DNA from: Closterium sp. Naga37s-1
Taxonomy: Eukaryota > Streptophyta > Zygnematophyceae > Desmidiales > Closteriaceae
DNA length: 64,000 nucleotides
Assembly: GCA_947471745.1 (NCBI GenBank)
Contig: CANJKZ010001154.1
Span: forward strand, 977,501-1,041,500
Direction of reading: 5' to 3'
The notes under the pieces are model-generated. The model worked only from the letters and a program-made list of their open reading frames with translations. It was not told the DNA's origin and searched no databases. This document shows, in pieces, positions 22,380 through 35,800 of the stretch (position 1 is its first letter; each line of letters starts with the position of its first letter). Position numbers and translations under genes: made by a program.

Positions 22380-25300
22380 ATGGCGCGGTTCGACGATGAA
22401 GTCGATGCTGGATACGAGGCGTTTGAAGAAGCCATCATGCCTCAACACGAGCACCTGGAGAACATGATTGCAAGGGCACCACCGACACTCCAAGCGTCAT
22501 TAAGAGCAAAGTTCAACATGTCAGCCCAAGTTCGAGATTTCAGCAACCCAAACACTCCGCGTACTAACCAAACCCATACTTCAAATATGGATGCAGGGAC
22601 TGAAGGTGAAGGAGAGGGAAGCTTACCCCAAGGAGGAGAGTCATCCTTAGGGAGGAATGCATCCTTCCAAGGAGAGGGGAGCTCCCACCCCGAACCTCAG
22701 TCAACCATGCAAAGGGAAGCAACAGGGAGGGATGATGCGTACGGGAGTGGAACGAATGTGATGGAGCATGGTGATGGGATCGGCATGGGAAGAAACATGA
22801 GAGGACAGATTGGTGAAGGGAGTGGTCGAAGCAGTCATGTGGGCATGGAAGGTGTAGGATTCGAATCTTACACTATTGGTGCTCCCCCACTACGACGTCT
22901 TGCTACTAACTCCCATCCTATTGAAGTTCCCGTGATGGGCAGATCTCACCTTTTGGGCAACAACGTCATACCTCCTCGGTTGTCACGCAAGATGGTGGGA
23001 GCAGTAGTGGACAAAGCATTCACAACAACCCCGTTCGACGGGACTAACTTCCGAGAGTGGGCTCTTTGGTTTCGCATGAACGCGCGCGTGACAAATCTGT
23101 GGGAGTTTTTCGTGACACTACAATACCCGGTTACAATGGCAAATGGAGACATGCGAGATGCAATGGAACGGCTGGAAGTTCTGCAAGCAGATTACTCACA
23201 ACGGGCTACGCTGGCTTTTTGGGTACTGCTACATAGCGTGAGCGCAACGATTCAGCTGCAACTGGACGTGTTCCAAGAGTCATACAGTCCGGCATTCGAA
23301 GCATGGGAGTACCTGATGGAGACTTACCAGGCAAAGGATTCGGTGGCAAAGGCATCTCTCCAAAGGCAATTGGACAACCTGAAGATGGGGAGTCAAGAAA
23401 GAGTGGAGGAATACATCAACCGAGCAACTGCAATTCGTGACAAGTTGGCAATGGCGGGAAAAATGGTAGATGAAGATTCATTCACCTTAAATCTGATTAC
23501 CGGGCTGCCGCCGCATTGGGAGGAGCTAAGGCATTCAGCTATGCTACACGATATCTCAGACAGCTACACACTACAGCGAATGATGATTCAGGAACAACGT
23601 TATCAAGACCTCATTAGCAAGACCAACCGTGACAAACGTCCTCCCCGCATGGCTGGTCAAGCACGTGGAGATACTTCACCAGCAAAGGAGAGGATCGAGA
23701 CAAAGGGCAACCAGAATGCGGCAAGGTCAACGGGAGGGCAACAAGCGCCGGTTGGGGACAAATTCAAAGGCAACGAAGGAAAAGGAGGGCGGTCTAACCT
23801 TGTGTGTTGGTACTGCAAGGAATCTGGCCACCCGTTCCACAAGTGTCCTAAGGCGCCTCCGGGTTGGTCACCACCAGGTTGGGAACCACAAAACAGAGGA
23901 AGGACAAACCAGCGCACCTGGAGTAGCCGTTCGTCCTCGCCTCGAAGAAGTGAAAGCCCGAAACGTGACAGCCAAGCGTCAAAACAGCAAGGAGCAGCCG
24001 GGGGAGACAACAAACGAACCGTTACATGCATTGCAACGGTTCGATCGTCACAAGCAACATTACCGTCAACCGGAGGGTCGATGTGGTTGCTGGACAGCGG
24101 ATGCAGCCAACACATGACTTCAGAAAAGGAGTGGTTTGAGGGTCTAGAGGAGCTGAACGAACCTGTTTACGTGGAGCTTGCTGACGGAAGCCACCTGTTG
24201 AGCTCGATGGCGGGAACAATCCGAGCAACGGCACCCAATGGGACAACAGTGCGCTACACGGACGTGCTCTACGTACCGGGCTTGAAATCCAACCTGCTCT
24301 CTTACTGCCAGCTGTACAAGAAGGGAGCACGAATTCACACACATGAGGATGGACACACGGAGATCACAATGGCGGATGGAGATGAGCATGTACTCATTGG
24401 AGTTGGAATGGTCATCCATGGGGTGTTAATGGTGCACTATGAGCCTGCACTTACATCCGCCCATGAATTTGGTCATGATCATCCGAATGAAGCATTGAAT
24501 GCGACAGATCTTGGAGGGCTGAATGTGCAATCTGCTCATTCATCCATCACATATCGCATGGCCCATAAGCGCTTGGGCCACCCATCATACTCATCCATGG
24601 ATGCAACATTTCGAGTTGAAGGACTCTCCATATCCGACAAGACAAACCCTCTCAAACCCCCGTGTGACTCATGTCTTCGAGGGAAGATGAGCAAGGCCCC
24701 ATTTCCCACAGGTGGTGACAAGCGCACAACTCGACCTTTGGAGCTCGTGCATAGCGACATCATGGACTTGGGTGGCGCTCACCCCTCACTTCGCTACGTG
24801 CTGACGCTCAAGGACGACTACACCAACTACCTGTGGGTGGCGCCGTTGGCTCGTCGATCCGACATGGCAGCTGTTTTCTCGGCTTGGCATCGCGAAATGA
24901 AGACCAAGTTGCCCACGAAACCGCTGGCTGCCTTACGCACGGACAATGGAGGGGAGTATGCAGCCAATGCATTCACGGATTATCTGAGTGCTCAAGGCAT
25001 CAATCACCAAACGTCTTTACCACACACGCCGCAGCAGAATGGAGTCGCCGAGCGGGTTAACCGAACGCTCATGGACCGAGTGCGTGCAATGAGTACCGGG
25101 GCCAGGCTTTCCACTAAATTCTGGCCTTATGCGCTGGAATATGCGGCATGGTTACACAACCGCATCAGCTGCAGCAGCAACCCATCCGCACACTCACCGT
25201 ACTTCATGATGACGAGAAAGGCAGCAGATGTCTCCATGGCCAGGACCTTCGGATGCCTCTGCTACTATCTCCCTCCCCAAGGCAGCTTTGGGAAATTTGA

Positions 25301-27638
25301 GCAACGAGGACGGGCAGGCATGTTTCTCGGCCTCTCTAACTCACGAAAAGCATGGATCGTGCGGGACTTGGCAAGCGGCGTTGACACGGACACACGCTCA
25401 GCTCGTTTCTTTGACGACCTCATGCTCCCGGACGCCGAGTCTCTGCTCGAACGCCAACGGTACATGGATGAAGTCTCACCTCATATTTCGGAGTGGACTT
25501 CAGGGGGAGAGGACGTTGGGTCAGCATTCGACTCTTTTCCCGCCTCTCACACTTCCTCCCCGTCATCTTCTGACGTCGCTACAGCAGAACAACATGGAAC
25601 TAAGGCAAATGACGCAGCTCAAGAAGACCCACCAGCAGCTAATGAAGCCGATACAAGAGAAGAGACTGCGAAAAGTGACTTACCAGCGGCAGGCATCTCT
25701 GTTTGTGAAGGTGCTGACAACAACGAACCAGAAAATGAAGCAAGTCATCTCTACGACTATGCCTACCCACCCGATGGGATCCCGCTGGCTGCTCCTAACG
25801 TGCCACCACGGCGGGTTCACTTCAACCCAACGGTGACAGTGCTTGGAGGAGAAGGACAAGGGACGGACAACATGACAGGACTGGACGTACTGTTTGGGAG
25901 GCGGCAGGCAGGACAAACATTCACACGCTTTCCCAACTTGCAGCAGCCGAACGTACTAGGATGTGCAGCAACCGGCGTCCCCATGGTGGAGCTGACATAC
26001 AAAGAGCCAAAAACACTTCAGGAAATGACCAAGGACCCGTACGCACCTCTTTGGCAAGCCGGTGTGGATGCAGAATTGGCCAAGTTCGATGAGCTGGACG
26101 CATACGAAGTGGTGGACAGAGTGGACGTACCAAAAGGAACACCGGTGCTGACGGAAGGAGTCGTTTTACGGGTGAAGCGAGATGAGCACGGACAGCCAAA
26201 CCGGTTCAAAGCGCGCTGGGTGGTCAAGGGATGCGGCCAGACATGGGGAACATATGATGGGTCGTATGCACCGGTCAGCCAAGGACCTACCTCTTGCATG
26301 TTCGTTGCTGGTGCATCTACTACAAAGCGGAAGGTGGTGCAACTGGACATCTCCAACGCATTCCTGTACGCCCCAATCGACCGGGACATATACGTGAGAC
26401 CACCAGAACCAAGGCGGGACGGAGACAAAGTCTGGAAACTCAAAAGAAGTGTGTATGGACTGAAACAAGCACCACGTTTGTGGCATCAGCACTTACGGGG
26501 TGTCTTGTTGGAGCTGGACATGGTGCAATCCGAATCAGACCCATCTCTGTTTATCTGGAAAAGAGACGGAAAGGACACGGTGTGGCTACTCACCTACGTT
26601 GACGACATCCTCATCCAGTCTCATGACGCAGAAGGCATTGAAGCTGTGATTCAACACTTGAAGCAGAACTTTACCTTGACGGTCAGCAAGACCATGACGC
26701 AGTTTTTGGGGCTCAACGTTGCCGCGAACAATGACTCAATCGCACTCGGACTCACAAAGTACATCTCACAGGCTTTGGCGACATTCGGGATGGAGGGCAG
26801 CCGTTCCGGAGTACGGACACCGATCGCCAAGGAACCTGGACCACAAGGAGAACCACCGGACGAGATTGATGGTCAATTGGTGCTGAAACAAGTTGGGACA
26901 TTGCTATACATCTCAACAGCGGGGAGGCCGGACATAACCTATGCAACGCATGTGCTGGCTAGCCAAGCAAGCAAACCAACGGCAACAACAGTGCTTGGAA
27001 TCCACAGGGTGTTCAACTAATTACAGAACACTGCAGACATGGGGCTGGTCTATGGAGGAGGGGACTTGGTGCTCCGCGGATACACAGATTCGGATTATGC
27101 GAACGAAGCAGGGCGTCACTCCGTTGGAGGTTACGTGTTTACCTTGGGAGGAGCTGCTGTCAGTTGGAGGACTAAACGTCAAACGGTCATTGCAACATCC
27201 ACAGCTGAATCAGAATACATTGCACTGTTCGAAGGGGCAAGGGAAGCTACATACCTTCGCCGCTTGTGTGAAGACCTCGGTTTTCGACAGCAAAACCCTA
27301 CCGTCATCTTTGTGGATAACCAAAGCGCAATTGCACTTGCAACCGGGGAGCAGATGAGCCAACGCATCAAGCACATGGACGTCCGTTACCATTGGACGAG
27401 GAAAGCCGTTCGTGATGGAGTTGTGCAGCCGGAGTACTGCCCAACAGTTCAGCAGGCAGCGGATTATCTCACCAAGCCCCTCACAGCAAAGCAACATCTC
27501 ACCTGCAGCCTCTTGTGCGGTCTCCAACCAATTCCACATGGCGCACCGTCTGCACTCAGTACTCTAATTGACGCCGCTGGAGCTGCATTCTCACGTCCGG
27601 GATTCCCAAGGGGTGCTGGACAACAAGGCATCACGTAA
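22380..27638 (+). pseudogene. Copia gag-pol polyprotein with one nonsense codon in RNase H region
   Basis: The ATG at 22380 opens a single frame of about 1750 codons. In order: a disordered Gly-rich leader; UBN2/gag region (FDGTNFREWALWFRM); CCHC knuckle (CWYCKESGHPFHKC); protease (WLLDSGCSQHMT); GAG-pre-integrase (HKRLGHPSYSSMD); integrase core (HSDIMDLGG, LRTDNGGEY, TPQQNGVAERVNRTLMD); a Ser/Glu-rich linker; RT (VVQLDISNAFLYAP, YVDDILIQS intact); RNase H (TDSDYANEAGRHSVGGYVF, STAESEYIAL, HIDVRYHW-like KHMDVRYHW). A TAA at 27018-27020 interrupts the frame where family members have Tyr; the frame is otherwise intact to 27638. The defect is a single base change, so this copy was probably active recently. 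Confidence 0.93.
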
Positions 27639-30107
27639 CTCCACACATCTCACTCATGTGTTTGGTGCTGTGTGCGTGCTCACGCATGTGCATAACTACC
27701 AACACACGAGTGAGAGGGGGAGTGGGGTGTGGAGTATTTTGGGGTGCAACCATTCGGGATCTGATCGCACAACCATCTTTCATTTTCGCCATTACAAGAG
27801 TCAGCCCATATGCATCAAGAGAAGACCTACTGCAATCAGTGACAAGAGCAGCCATCAAATTCTGTTGGACAGTCGCTGCTGGTCTGTCACAACCACTCGC
27901 CAACTGCAACGGCCGTTCCTGAAGACTTCATATGCCTGCTGGTTTCAAGGGGGGAGGAAACAAGTCAGCATGAGTCAGCATGAGGCAAGCAGACAGAGGA
28001 AATCACAAGAAGAAGCTGACAAAGTCCTACTAAATACAAGGGAAGACAGCTGGAGTCAGGCGCTGCTAGGACTGCTCACCAAGGTGACACAGGTGCTGCT
28101 GATACCACTGCCACCCAGTGCTGGAGCTGCACCAGTGCAAGCGGCCAGGGCATCAGGGAGAACTGCTGCAGGCCCGGTGCTGCAGGGCTTCAGGTGCTGC
28201 AGGGCGTCAGGGGTAGCTGCTGCAAGCGACCAGGTGATGCTGCTGCCACCAGTCAGGTGGTGCTGGCAGACGTTTGCAGAAGCAGCCGCCAGGTGCAAGA
28301 GCGGCCGTCAGATGCAGGAGCGGCCGCCAGGTGCTTGTGTACCAGTTGCAGCTGCTTCCGTCCACCACCTGGTATAGGGGGAGTGGCACAGGGCAACATG
28401 GAGCAACACAGGGTCAAGGGGGGCAGCACAGGGTAACATCACAGGGTACAAAGGGTAACATGGGTGAAACAGTCAGATTCGACGAAGCATTCTCACCTCG
28501 GTAGGAAGGAGAAAGCCGTGCGCTGCCAGGAGTAGCAGCAGTGGGCCGCCAGGAGTAGCAGCAGTGGGCCGCCAGGAGTAGCAGCAGTGGGCCGACAGGA
28601 GTAGCAGCAGTGGGCCACCAGGAGTAGCAGCAGTGGGCCGCCAGGAGTAGCAGCAGTGGGCCGACAGGAGCAGCAGCCGTGCGCCACCAGGAGCTGCAGA
28701 CGTGGGCGCCAGAGCGCCAGGTGCCGATGCCGGCTGCAGCCGCTCACGCTCGCTAGCTGGTATGGGCGGGGGCAAGGAAAATCACAAGAGAATGTGGGAG
28801 CAGTAACAAGTGACTCAGCACGGTCAGTGCTGTAGTACATCAGTTGCAAGGAACACACATGGGTGATGAAGAGGTCAAGGTGCAAGCAGTGGTAGTTACA
28901 CGGTGAAGGGCTACTCACCAAGTCACGACAGAGTAGGCACGCAGCTGCAGCGGTGCGGCGTCGGAAGCTGCTGGTGTGAGAAGGCCCCGCACCTGCCAAG
29001 AGCCAAGTATCGCCGTGCAGATGCTGCCACAAGGTCGCCCGAAATGGCAAGGGGAGGGCGCGCACCAGCAGAAGCCGCCACATGCGATGTAATGCAGCGG
29101 CGCGCATGCTGCTACAGTCGTGCGCCAGCCGCTGCTGCCAATCGCCACGGGCGCCATGAACAGCAGTCGCACGCAAGGAGCTGCAGCGCGCAGGTTGTCA
29201 AGCGAGGAAGTCATGGCAGCCGCGCGACCGAAGCAGCAGTCGCGGATCTGGCCGCAGCCGCAGGAAACGCGCATCCGGCGCTGCAGGTCGTCACGTGCGC
29301 TGCTGTCACCGAGCGCCAGCCATGACATGGCGAGCGCTAATGATGCGTGCTAGCTACAGCTGAAGGACATCGCGCCATGGCGCAGCGCAACGCACACCAG
29401 AAAATCGTCGCGACTAAAGCAGCAGTCGCACGACAGCAAAGGAAATCGGGTCAGCACTGGAAGGCGGAAAAAGCAGCGCGTCATAGGTCACATGACCAGA
29501 AAGAAGCCGTGCGCCATGAAGATATTCGCCAGCAACAGCTATCCTAAGACCAAGGGAGGCAATCCGCCCTGCTGCTGGGAATCGCGCTGACCTAAACTGT
29601 CATTTCACCGTGGAGATTGCAGCTTGAGCAGCAGCCATCGATCTGGAGGTCCTGCATGAAACGAAAGACTGGGAATCGAGAATGACGAGACAGTCAGACC
29701 CCTGCTGGAGAAGGGTGTGGGAGAAACGGGAGCTGTGAAAAGCGACAAACTGAAAGGAGAGCTTGACAGGGGAGTGTACAGTGCACGGGAGTTCGAGAAG
29801 CGGGGACGAGAATCAGAAACCCTAGGAGGGAGGAACTTGTGTCGCGACAAACAAGCCAGGTCGCCAACTTGGGAGGAACGTGCACCTGCGCGTCGTCACA
29901 ACTGCTACAGACCTTTCCGACCATCGCGATTTCCCACCAATGCAGTTTCTGACCACGAAACGGTCAACGTAAATCAAACCGCCGCAATCCCCGCCGGAAC
30001 TAAAATCACTTCCGCAATCAACTCCACTAAATCAATCCTGCCGCAATCAACGCCAGTTACAGGTATCCTCCAAGACAAAACGCAGTAAAACCTACAGCAA
30101 GGGGAAG
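27639..30107. other. Long 3' untranslated/unknown region of the copia element
   Basis: About 2.5 kb between pol and the 3' LTR. No domain recognised on either strand; short ORFs here are Ala/Arg/Cys-rich and look incidental. It contains gcggccgccaggtgc-like repeats (28140-28340), a clear 23-bp tandem repeat (28531-28690) and a purine tract before the LTR. Confidence 0.6.
28531..28690. repeat. 23-bp tandem repeat (about 7 copies)
   Basis: Repeats of agtagcagcagtgggccg + ccagg with an exact 23-bp period. Copies differ at one position (gccgcc/gccgac/gccacc). It lies in the copia 3' region. 23 is not a multiple of 3, so coding is unlikely. Confidence 0.9.
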
Positions 30108-30442
30108 TGTTAAATACACCAACATAAGATATTACAAATGTTGTTAGATTTTACTGTAGTGTTCCTTTATAAGACAATTATTGGAGGGCCAGAATTATTG
30201 GAGTCTAGAATTATTGGAGGGTAAGAATTATTGGCGTGTAGAATTATTGGTGTAGGATTATTGGTGTGGACAGGGCCCTCCTGATGGGGTGAGCTGCTGA
30301 CATATATACCCTGCTCTGTCATTTCAGGAAATCAATCAATTCCATTATTCTCATTCTGCTTTCAACCATTCAGTGCAAGTCTTCCAGCCTTGCTCTTTCT
30401 ACAATCTAGCTTCCGCAACGCCGGCATCATGCCTTTCTAGCA
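30108..30442 (+). repeat. Copia 3' LTR (335 bp)
   Basis: Matches the 5' LTR apart from the missing 23-bp segment and a few substitutions (e.g. gcgggtagaattcctgg against gcgtgtagaattattgg). Confidence 0.95.
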
Positions 30443-30668
30443 CTTCGCACGTCGCACCCCGACCTCACGGCTCGGCGGGTAACTCGCGCTCCGGGCCTCC
30501 GCTTCGACATTTTCCCCAACCTCAGTCCCAGGCCCGTCGCGCGACAACCACAGTCCATTACCGTTACCACTGTAGTTTCGCTATGTATTCTTCGCTCATG
30601 CCTTCGTTCATTGTACTCTTGCTTCGATAGTGCAATCCTCGCTCGCTCACTCAATTGCACTTGTAACA
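30443..30668 (+). repeat. Ty3-type 3' LTR, right part (with copia TSD)
   Basis: Starts with the duplicated target cttcg (30443-30447) and then continues the 342-bp LTR to its terminal ca. The host target copy ctaat follows at 30669-30673. Confidence 0.95.
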
Positions 30669-30673
30669 CTAAT

Positions 30674-31385
30674 TAAAGATTGTTATAAGGAGTAACTGTT
30701 GGTGGTTGGTGGAGTAGCAGTTTACGAATGAAGAGAAACGTGCGAACAGTTTCCGAGGCTACTTGCCGTACCGAATCGCCACACCAAGCCGCCAACCATA
30801 CCAGCCGAAACTCTCGAAGCAGGGAAGAGCGACAGGGCGTCGATATGCGTCATCCAGTGACTGTGGCAGCTTCCACCAAACCAAACCAACGAGAGCGACA
30901 CGCGTCGCCAGCCTAGTGGTAACCCAACTTCAAAGTCAACCACCTTTGAAGCTTGCGAACGAGTTGGTTCCTTTTCGGGAAGGATACGGCGATTCTTCGC
31001 TCACCACGCAGCTACCAGTCAGCGATCGTTGCTTTGCCTCGAGAACTCCTTTTCACTGGATAAGAGCTCCAGCCATACAGAAGCTCAAGGGGCTGAAAGC
31101 TCAACATAACACACCAACTAGCCTCCATAGAAGCTTGTTTGGGTGTTTTTGTTTGGTGGTCTGAAAGCCGTTGCAGCCATTGCTGAAGCAGTTCAGGGTT
31201 CTGTTTTGTAGCAGCTGGTTTCCATTATTAACCTCCATTCCATTACCACTGCATTGCTCCCTGATCAAGCCACAACTCTCGTACACACAAAGTACGCAGG
31301 GAAATAGCAAAAAATAAACCGTCTTATCTGAGACATAACAACTTCAGTTAGGGTAGCGCTTGCACGTCGTGAGGTGTGGCATATA
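30674..31385. other. Upstream region of the kinase gene
   Basis: 712 bp between the retrotransposon target site and the kinase ATG. I recognise no gene; it probably holds the kinase promoter and 5' UTR. No TATA box or repeat that I would defend. Confidence 0.45.
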
Positions 31386-32798
31386 ATGGAGGAACCCTGG
31401 GAAGGAGCGGCGACTTGGGACGGACAGCCGCAAGCCCTAGAGGGGGACTTAGGCAGAGGTGCGCCTGGGAGAGGCGCCGGAATGAACAGCGGATATGGTG
31501 CAAATAATGGCATGTTGGCGCAATCGCCGATGGGCGCGCAGGGAAGAGGGGGAAGGCAGTCTCTCTCTGTAGATTATTCGAACCGAGCGTCGACTGCGCC
31601 GATGCAGGGCCGAGCGCCGTTGACGCGGCCGAACCAGTTCCCGCATATGCATGCCCCGCAACAGCAGCAACAGCAACAACAACAACAGCAACAGCAGCAG
31701 CAGCAGCCTATGAAGTCGCCAGGACTCTATCCTGTCAATGTACGTTCCGCTCTAGCGTCTCAGCCTTTCTTTTCCTTCTTCCTCGCTAGAGTAAGGAATA
31801 TTTTGAGCATTTTTAAGAGCCTTAAAGAGTAGAACAGGAAAGGTGCTGTTTTTTCTCTTCAATACGCTGCGCGCTTCGTATTATTTTCGTTCGCATCCTT
31901 GCACATGTTGTTCTCCTGTTGTAACTCCTGAAGTTTTGCCCGTATCTTTTGCGATGGCGTGCCCCGCACACACACGCACGGGCGCGCGAACGATCCTCTG
32001 CACCCCTTCCCCCAGCACCACGTCCCCTCCTCCCTTCATACATTCGCGCGCACGCGCGTACACTTCCTCACTCCGTTTTTCGCGGTTTGGTGCTGATTCG
32101 TGCTTGTCGTTCGACTGTATTACCTACCCGGTGAGCAGGAGCATGAGGTTTCGAACGACTACTTCAGAAACTCTGGTGGCGCCGTTCCCGCGCAGCATTA
32201 TCATCAACATCAGCAGCAGCAGCAGCAGCAGCAGCATCACCAGCAGCAGCAGCAGCACACACATCAGGCACCGCCACAATTCCAGCAGTGGCAGCAGCAG
32301 CCGCAGCAGCAGCAGCCGCCGCAGCAGCATCACGCAGGTGGTGCGATGAACCATCAGTTTCAGCAACCGCCCATGCAGCAACCACAGCTGCAACACGCAC
32401 CGATGCAGCAGACTCAGCAGCAGACACAGCAGCAGCAGATGCAGCATCGCAGAACAAGATCCGCCATGCCGGGCCAGCACGAACCCTTCACCCTCACAGA
32501 CCCCCACCCCTCTCCCCACTTCCCTCCCGCGCACACCCCCACCGGCGTCAACTCACCAGCCCTCACCGCCACTGGCGGAAACTTCCCCTCACCTGTAAGC
32601 CACCCAGCTATGGCCATGCGCCCGGGGACTGGGCCTGCGGGGTACAGGCTGGGCGGGTCCGCGGGTGCGGGCGGTCCCCCTGCGCCGGCGCTGGTAGCGG
32701 CGATGCAGAACATGAGTCTGGGGAGTCCTGCCATGGGCCCGGCGCATGCGCCAGGGGGGGGAAGCAGAGCGGGAGGGTTTGGCCCCGCTAGTGCTCGA

Positions 32799-32832
<34 letters not shown>

Positions 32833-35800
32833 GGTTTGGGGGCGCTGGAGGGTTTGCTGGGCCTGGAACGCCTGTGGGGCCTGGTGCTGCTGAGGGTGTT
32901 AACGCGCAGAACCAGTGGCAATCGGGAGGAGGAGGAGGAGTGGGAGGGGGAGGGGGAGGCGGAGGGCGGTTGGGAGGAGAAGTAGTAGGCGGAGCAGTAG
33001 CGAATCAGCCTGCACCTTGGGAGCAGCCTCCTGAAGAGTCCTCCTCGTCAGACCCCCGTTTCAAGCCCAAGAAGATCCAATCCGGAGGGCACACGTGGGA
33101 GATGTTTTCCGGGCCAAGTATGAACATTCTTAGGCGGGAGGACGACGCGGACCTCACTCCGAACGAGCTCGCCACGCTCGTCGCCGCGCCCGTGCGCCCC
33201 ACCGGCCGCCACAGGCGCTCCAGGTCCGCCATGCCCGTGCAGGCGCAGCTGGCGCAGCTGCGCCCGCCCTCCACGCCTGAGGGGCGCGTGCCTGGCGCGC
33301 TTAGGGCGGTGGCCGCGCTCGGCGCAGGCGGAGGCGCGGCGGGCGCGGCAGGGGGCATGACGGGCGGGGGGATTGGCGCAGGTTCAGGCGGGGGTATTGG
33401 AGCAGGGACGGGAATAGGCGGGGGGATGGGCGGAAACATGGGCGCGGGGATGGGCGCAGAGACTTTCGTGGTGGATCCGGAGCAGGAAGGGCAACAACAG
33501 GAGGAGGAGGAGGTACCGGAGGTGGCGCCGTGGGATACGGGCAATTCCGGCCAAACCCACCAGTCAGAATCCCTGCTCGTGACGACAGAAGAGCCCGGCA
33601 CAGCAAGTGGTGGCAACAGCAGCACCATGGGCAGGCCTGGGGTTCCGGGTGGAATGCGAGCGGTTGGCAGTAGCAGCAGCGCCGGGCTCAACCCGCCCTT
33701 TGATGGTGCTGCAGACGCTGGGGCTGGGGGTTTTGCTGGGAGTGGGGATGCTGCTCTCATTCGCGGTGGCGGCGGCAGTGGCGGCAGTGGTGGTGGTGGA
33801 GGTGGTGGTGGTTACAGCATACCAGGTGGTAACATGGTTAGTGGTAACGTTCATGGCCTCCCTGCCCGTGCGTCCACAGCAGGAGGGCGGCCTAGTGGTA
33901 ACTTCCATTTCCCAGGGCCACGTCAGCCGCAGTCGCCCTTCCCTGCACACACTCAGCAGCAGCAGCAGCAGCAGCAGCAGCCGCAGCAGCAGCACCCGCC
34001 GCAGTATCATCATCAGCAGCAGCAGCAGCTGCAGCAGCAGGCGATGCAGGGCATGGGTACGGGGTCCAACCAGTGGACAGGGAACGCACTGGCGCCAGAT
34101 CCGCGGATTGCAGCGGTATCAGGGCGGCCCCAAACGCGTACGCCCCCCGCGGGATACAAACGCACCATGAGCGGAGGGCTGGAAGGCAGCCCAGGAGGCG
34201 GCGGAGGGGGAGCAGGAGGGGGGGTCGGAGGAGGAGTGGGGGGAGGAGGGATGGGAATGGGTGCAGTGGGAGCGCCAGGGATGGGGTTTGGTATGGGGGG
34301 AGGCATGGGAGCTATTGGGGGTGGGCGTGGCCTGTCCCCTCACAGGCGTTCTCAGTCCATGAGTATTAACGGATTCACGCAAGTGCCGTCTGTTATGTCA
34401 GCACCAGTAGGCATGCCTGGGCCTGGCTCGGGCTTTGGTCCTGGCGGGCCGTCTGGCAATCGCCCTGACTTGAGGCAAGCGGGCCGGGCGTCTAGCTTCG
34501 TGGAGCAGACACACCACCAGCAACAGCAGCAGCAGGGTCAGCAGGGGCAGGTGTTTTCCCCTGCTGCCCGCCCCAGCGTTCCAGTCAGGGGAGCAAGCTT
34601 TGGTTCTGGTGGTGCTGGTGGCGTTGGGGGTGTTGGTGGTCTTCCCAGGCCGGGATCTGGGCATGGGAGCATGGGGATGGGTCAAGGCCGGCCCAGCAGC
34701 CCCCTGGTTCTCCGGCAGGGGCAGCAACAGCATCAGCAGCAGCCGCAGCCGCAGCCGCAGCAGCAGCAGCCGCTGCTGCTGCAGCAGCAGCAGCAGCAAC
34801 AGCAGCAGTTTGCACCGAGTCCCAGACTGGGGCCTGGTGGGCCGGGAGGTGCGGGCCGAGGGGGGGCAGGCATGGCAGCAGGCGGGGGGAACAACATGGG
34901 CATGCGGATGGGGCCAGGGGCGGGGACGGGAATAGGGGGAATGGGGGGGATGGGGATGGGTCCCCCGCCTGGCAGTCCCTCCGGGGGAGGGCGAGTAGGG
35001 GCGGGGTTGGCTGGTGCAGGGCGAGGGGGATTGCCAAATAGCCCAGGGGGCGCAGGGGGAGGCGGAATGGGGGGGAGGGAGGGAGGAATGGGGAGTGACG
35101 GGGGAGGGCGCGGGAGAGGGGGAGGGGCGGGCATGGGGGGACCTGGAATGAATTCGGGGTACCAGACGGGGGGAGTGGGGCATAGCCCGTTGGGAGGGAC
35201 GGGACAGGGGAGAGGGGGAATGGGGGGACCAGGAGGGATGGGGGCAGCAGGAGGAATGGGAGGCATGGGGGGAACGGGGGGGATGGGGGGGATGGGTGCG
35301 CCTATGACTCCTGGCGCAGGGCACGTGGGCATGGGGAGGGGAGGGGCGGGAAACATGGGCGGTCCCCCCAGACCTGTGTCTGCTGGCGGTAAGATGATGT
35401 CAGGGGGAGGCGGGGGGATGGGCGGGGGAATGGGCGGGGGGATGGGCGGGGGCTTGGGCGGGGGGATGGGTGGAGGAATGGGTGGGGGAGGAGGAAGAGG
35501 AAGAGGAACAGCAGGGCAGGGTGGGGGTATGGGAGGACCAATGTTTATGGGAGGGAGAGGAGGGGCTCCTGGGAGGGGAGGCGGAATGGGGCGAGGAGGA
35601 GGAGCTCTAGCAGCAGGAGGAGCAGCTGTAGGAGCAGTAGGAGGAGGAGGAGGAGGTGGAGGGGGGTTGGGTACGGTGTTAGGAAGGCCGTATGTGGATG
35701 TGAATGAGTATTATATGCTGGAGGGGGGCGAGGTGGGGAGGGGGCGCGTGGGCAGCATCCGTGTGTGTGTGGCTCGGGATACGGGCGAGCAGTTTGCATG

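Larger units (their letters stand above)
21901..30442 (+). mobile_element. Ty1/copia LTR retrotransposon nested in the Ty3 3' LTR
   Basis: An 8.5-kb element with 5-bp TSD cttcg (21896-21900, 30443-30447). The 5' LTR is 21901-22258 and the 3' LTR 30108-30442. The PBS is a perfect TGGTATCAGAGC, and a purine tract aaggggaag precedes the 3' LTR. Domain order gag-protease-integrase-RT-RNase H is that of copia. One long frame is broken once, by TAA at 27018. About 2.5 kb between the end of pol and the 3' LTR is non-coding or unrecognised, which is long for the family. Confidence 0.97.
16575..30668 (+). mobile_element. Ty3/gypsy LTR retrotransposon with chromodomain (chromovirus-like), split by a nested copia element
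   Basis: A TG...CA LTR element flanked by the 5-bp target duplication ctaat (16570-16574 and 30669-30673). The 5' LTR is 16575-16916 (342 bp). The 3' LTR is 21780-21900 plus 30448-30668, split by the copia insertion; rejoined it is again 342 bp. I count nine differences between the LTRs. A primer-binding site like initiator Met-tRNA follows the 5' LTR, and a G-run polypurine tract (near 21768-21779) precedes the 3' LTR. Excluding the nested element it is about 5.5 kb. Its pol has three in-frame stops, so this copy is defective. Confidence 0.96.

Noticed and set aside
27639-30107. env-like or host gene captured by the copia element
   Set aside because: Short ORFs here have no signal peptide, membrane segment or family motif and are biased by the repeats.
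16570-30673. Solo LTR or two unrelated elements side by side
   Set aside because: Matching TSDs and the restored 342-bp LTR show one element inserted inside the other.
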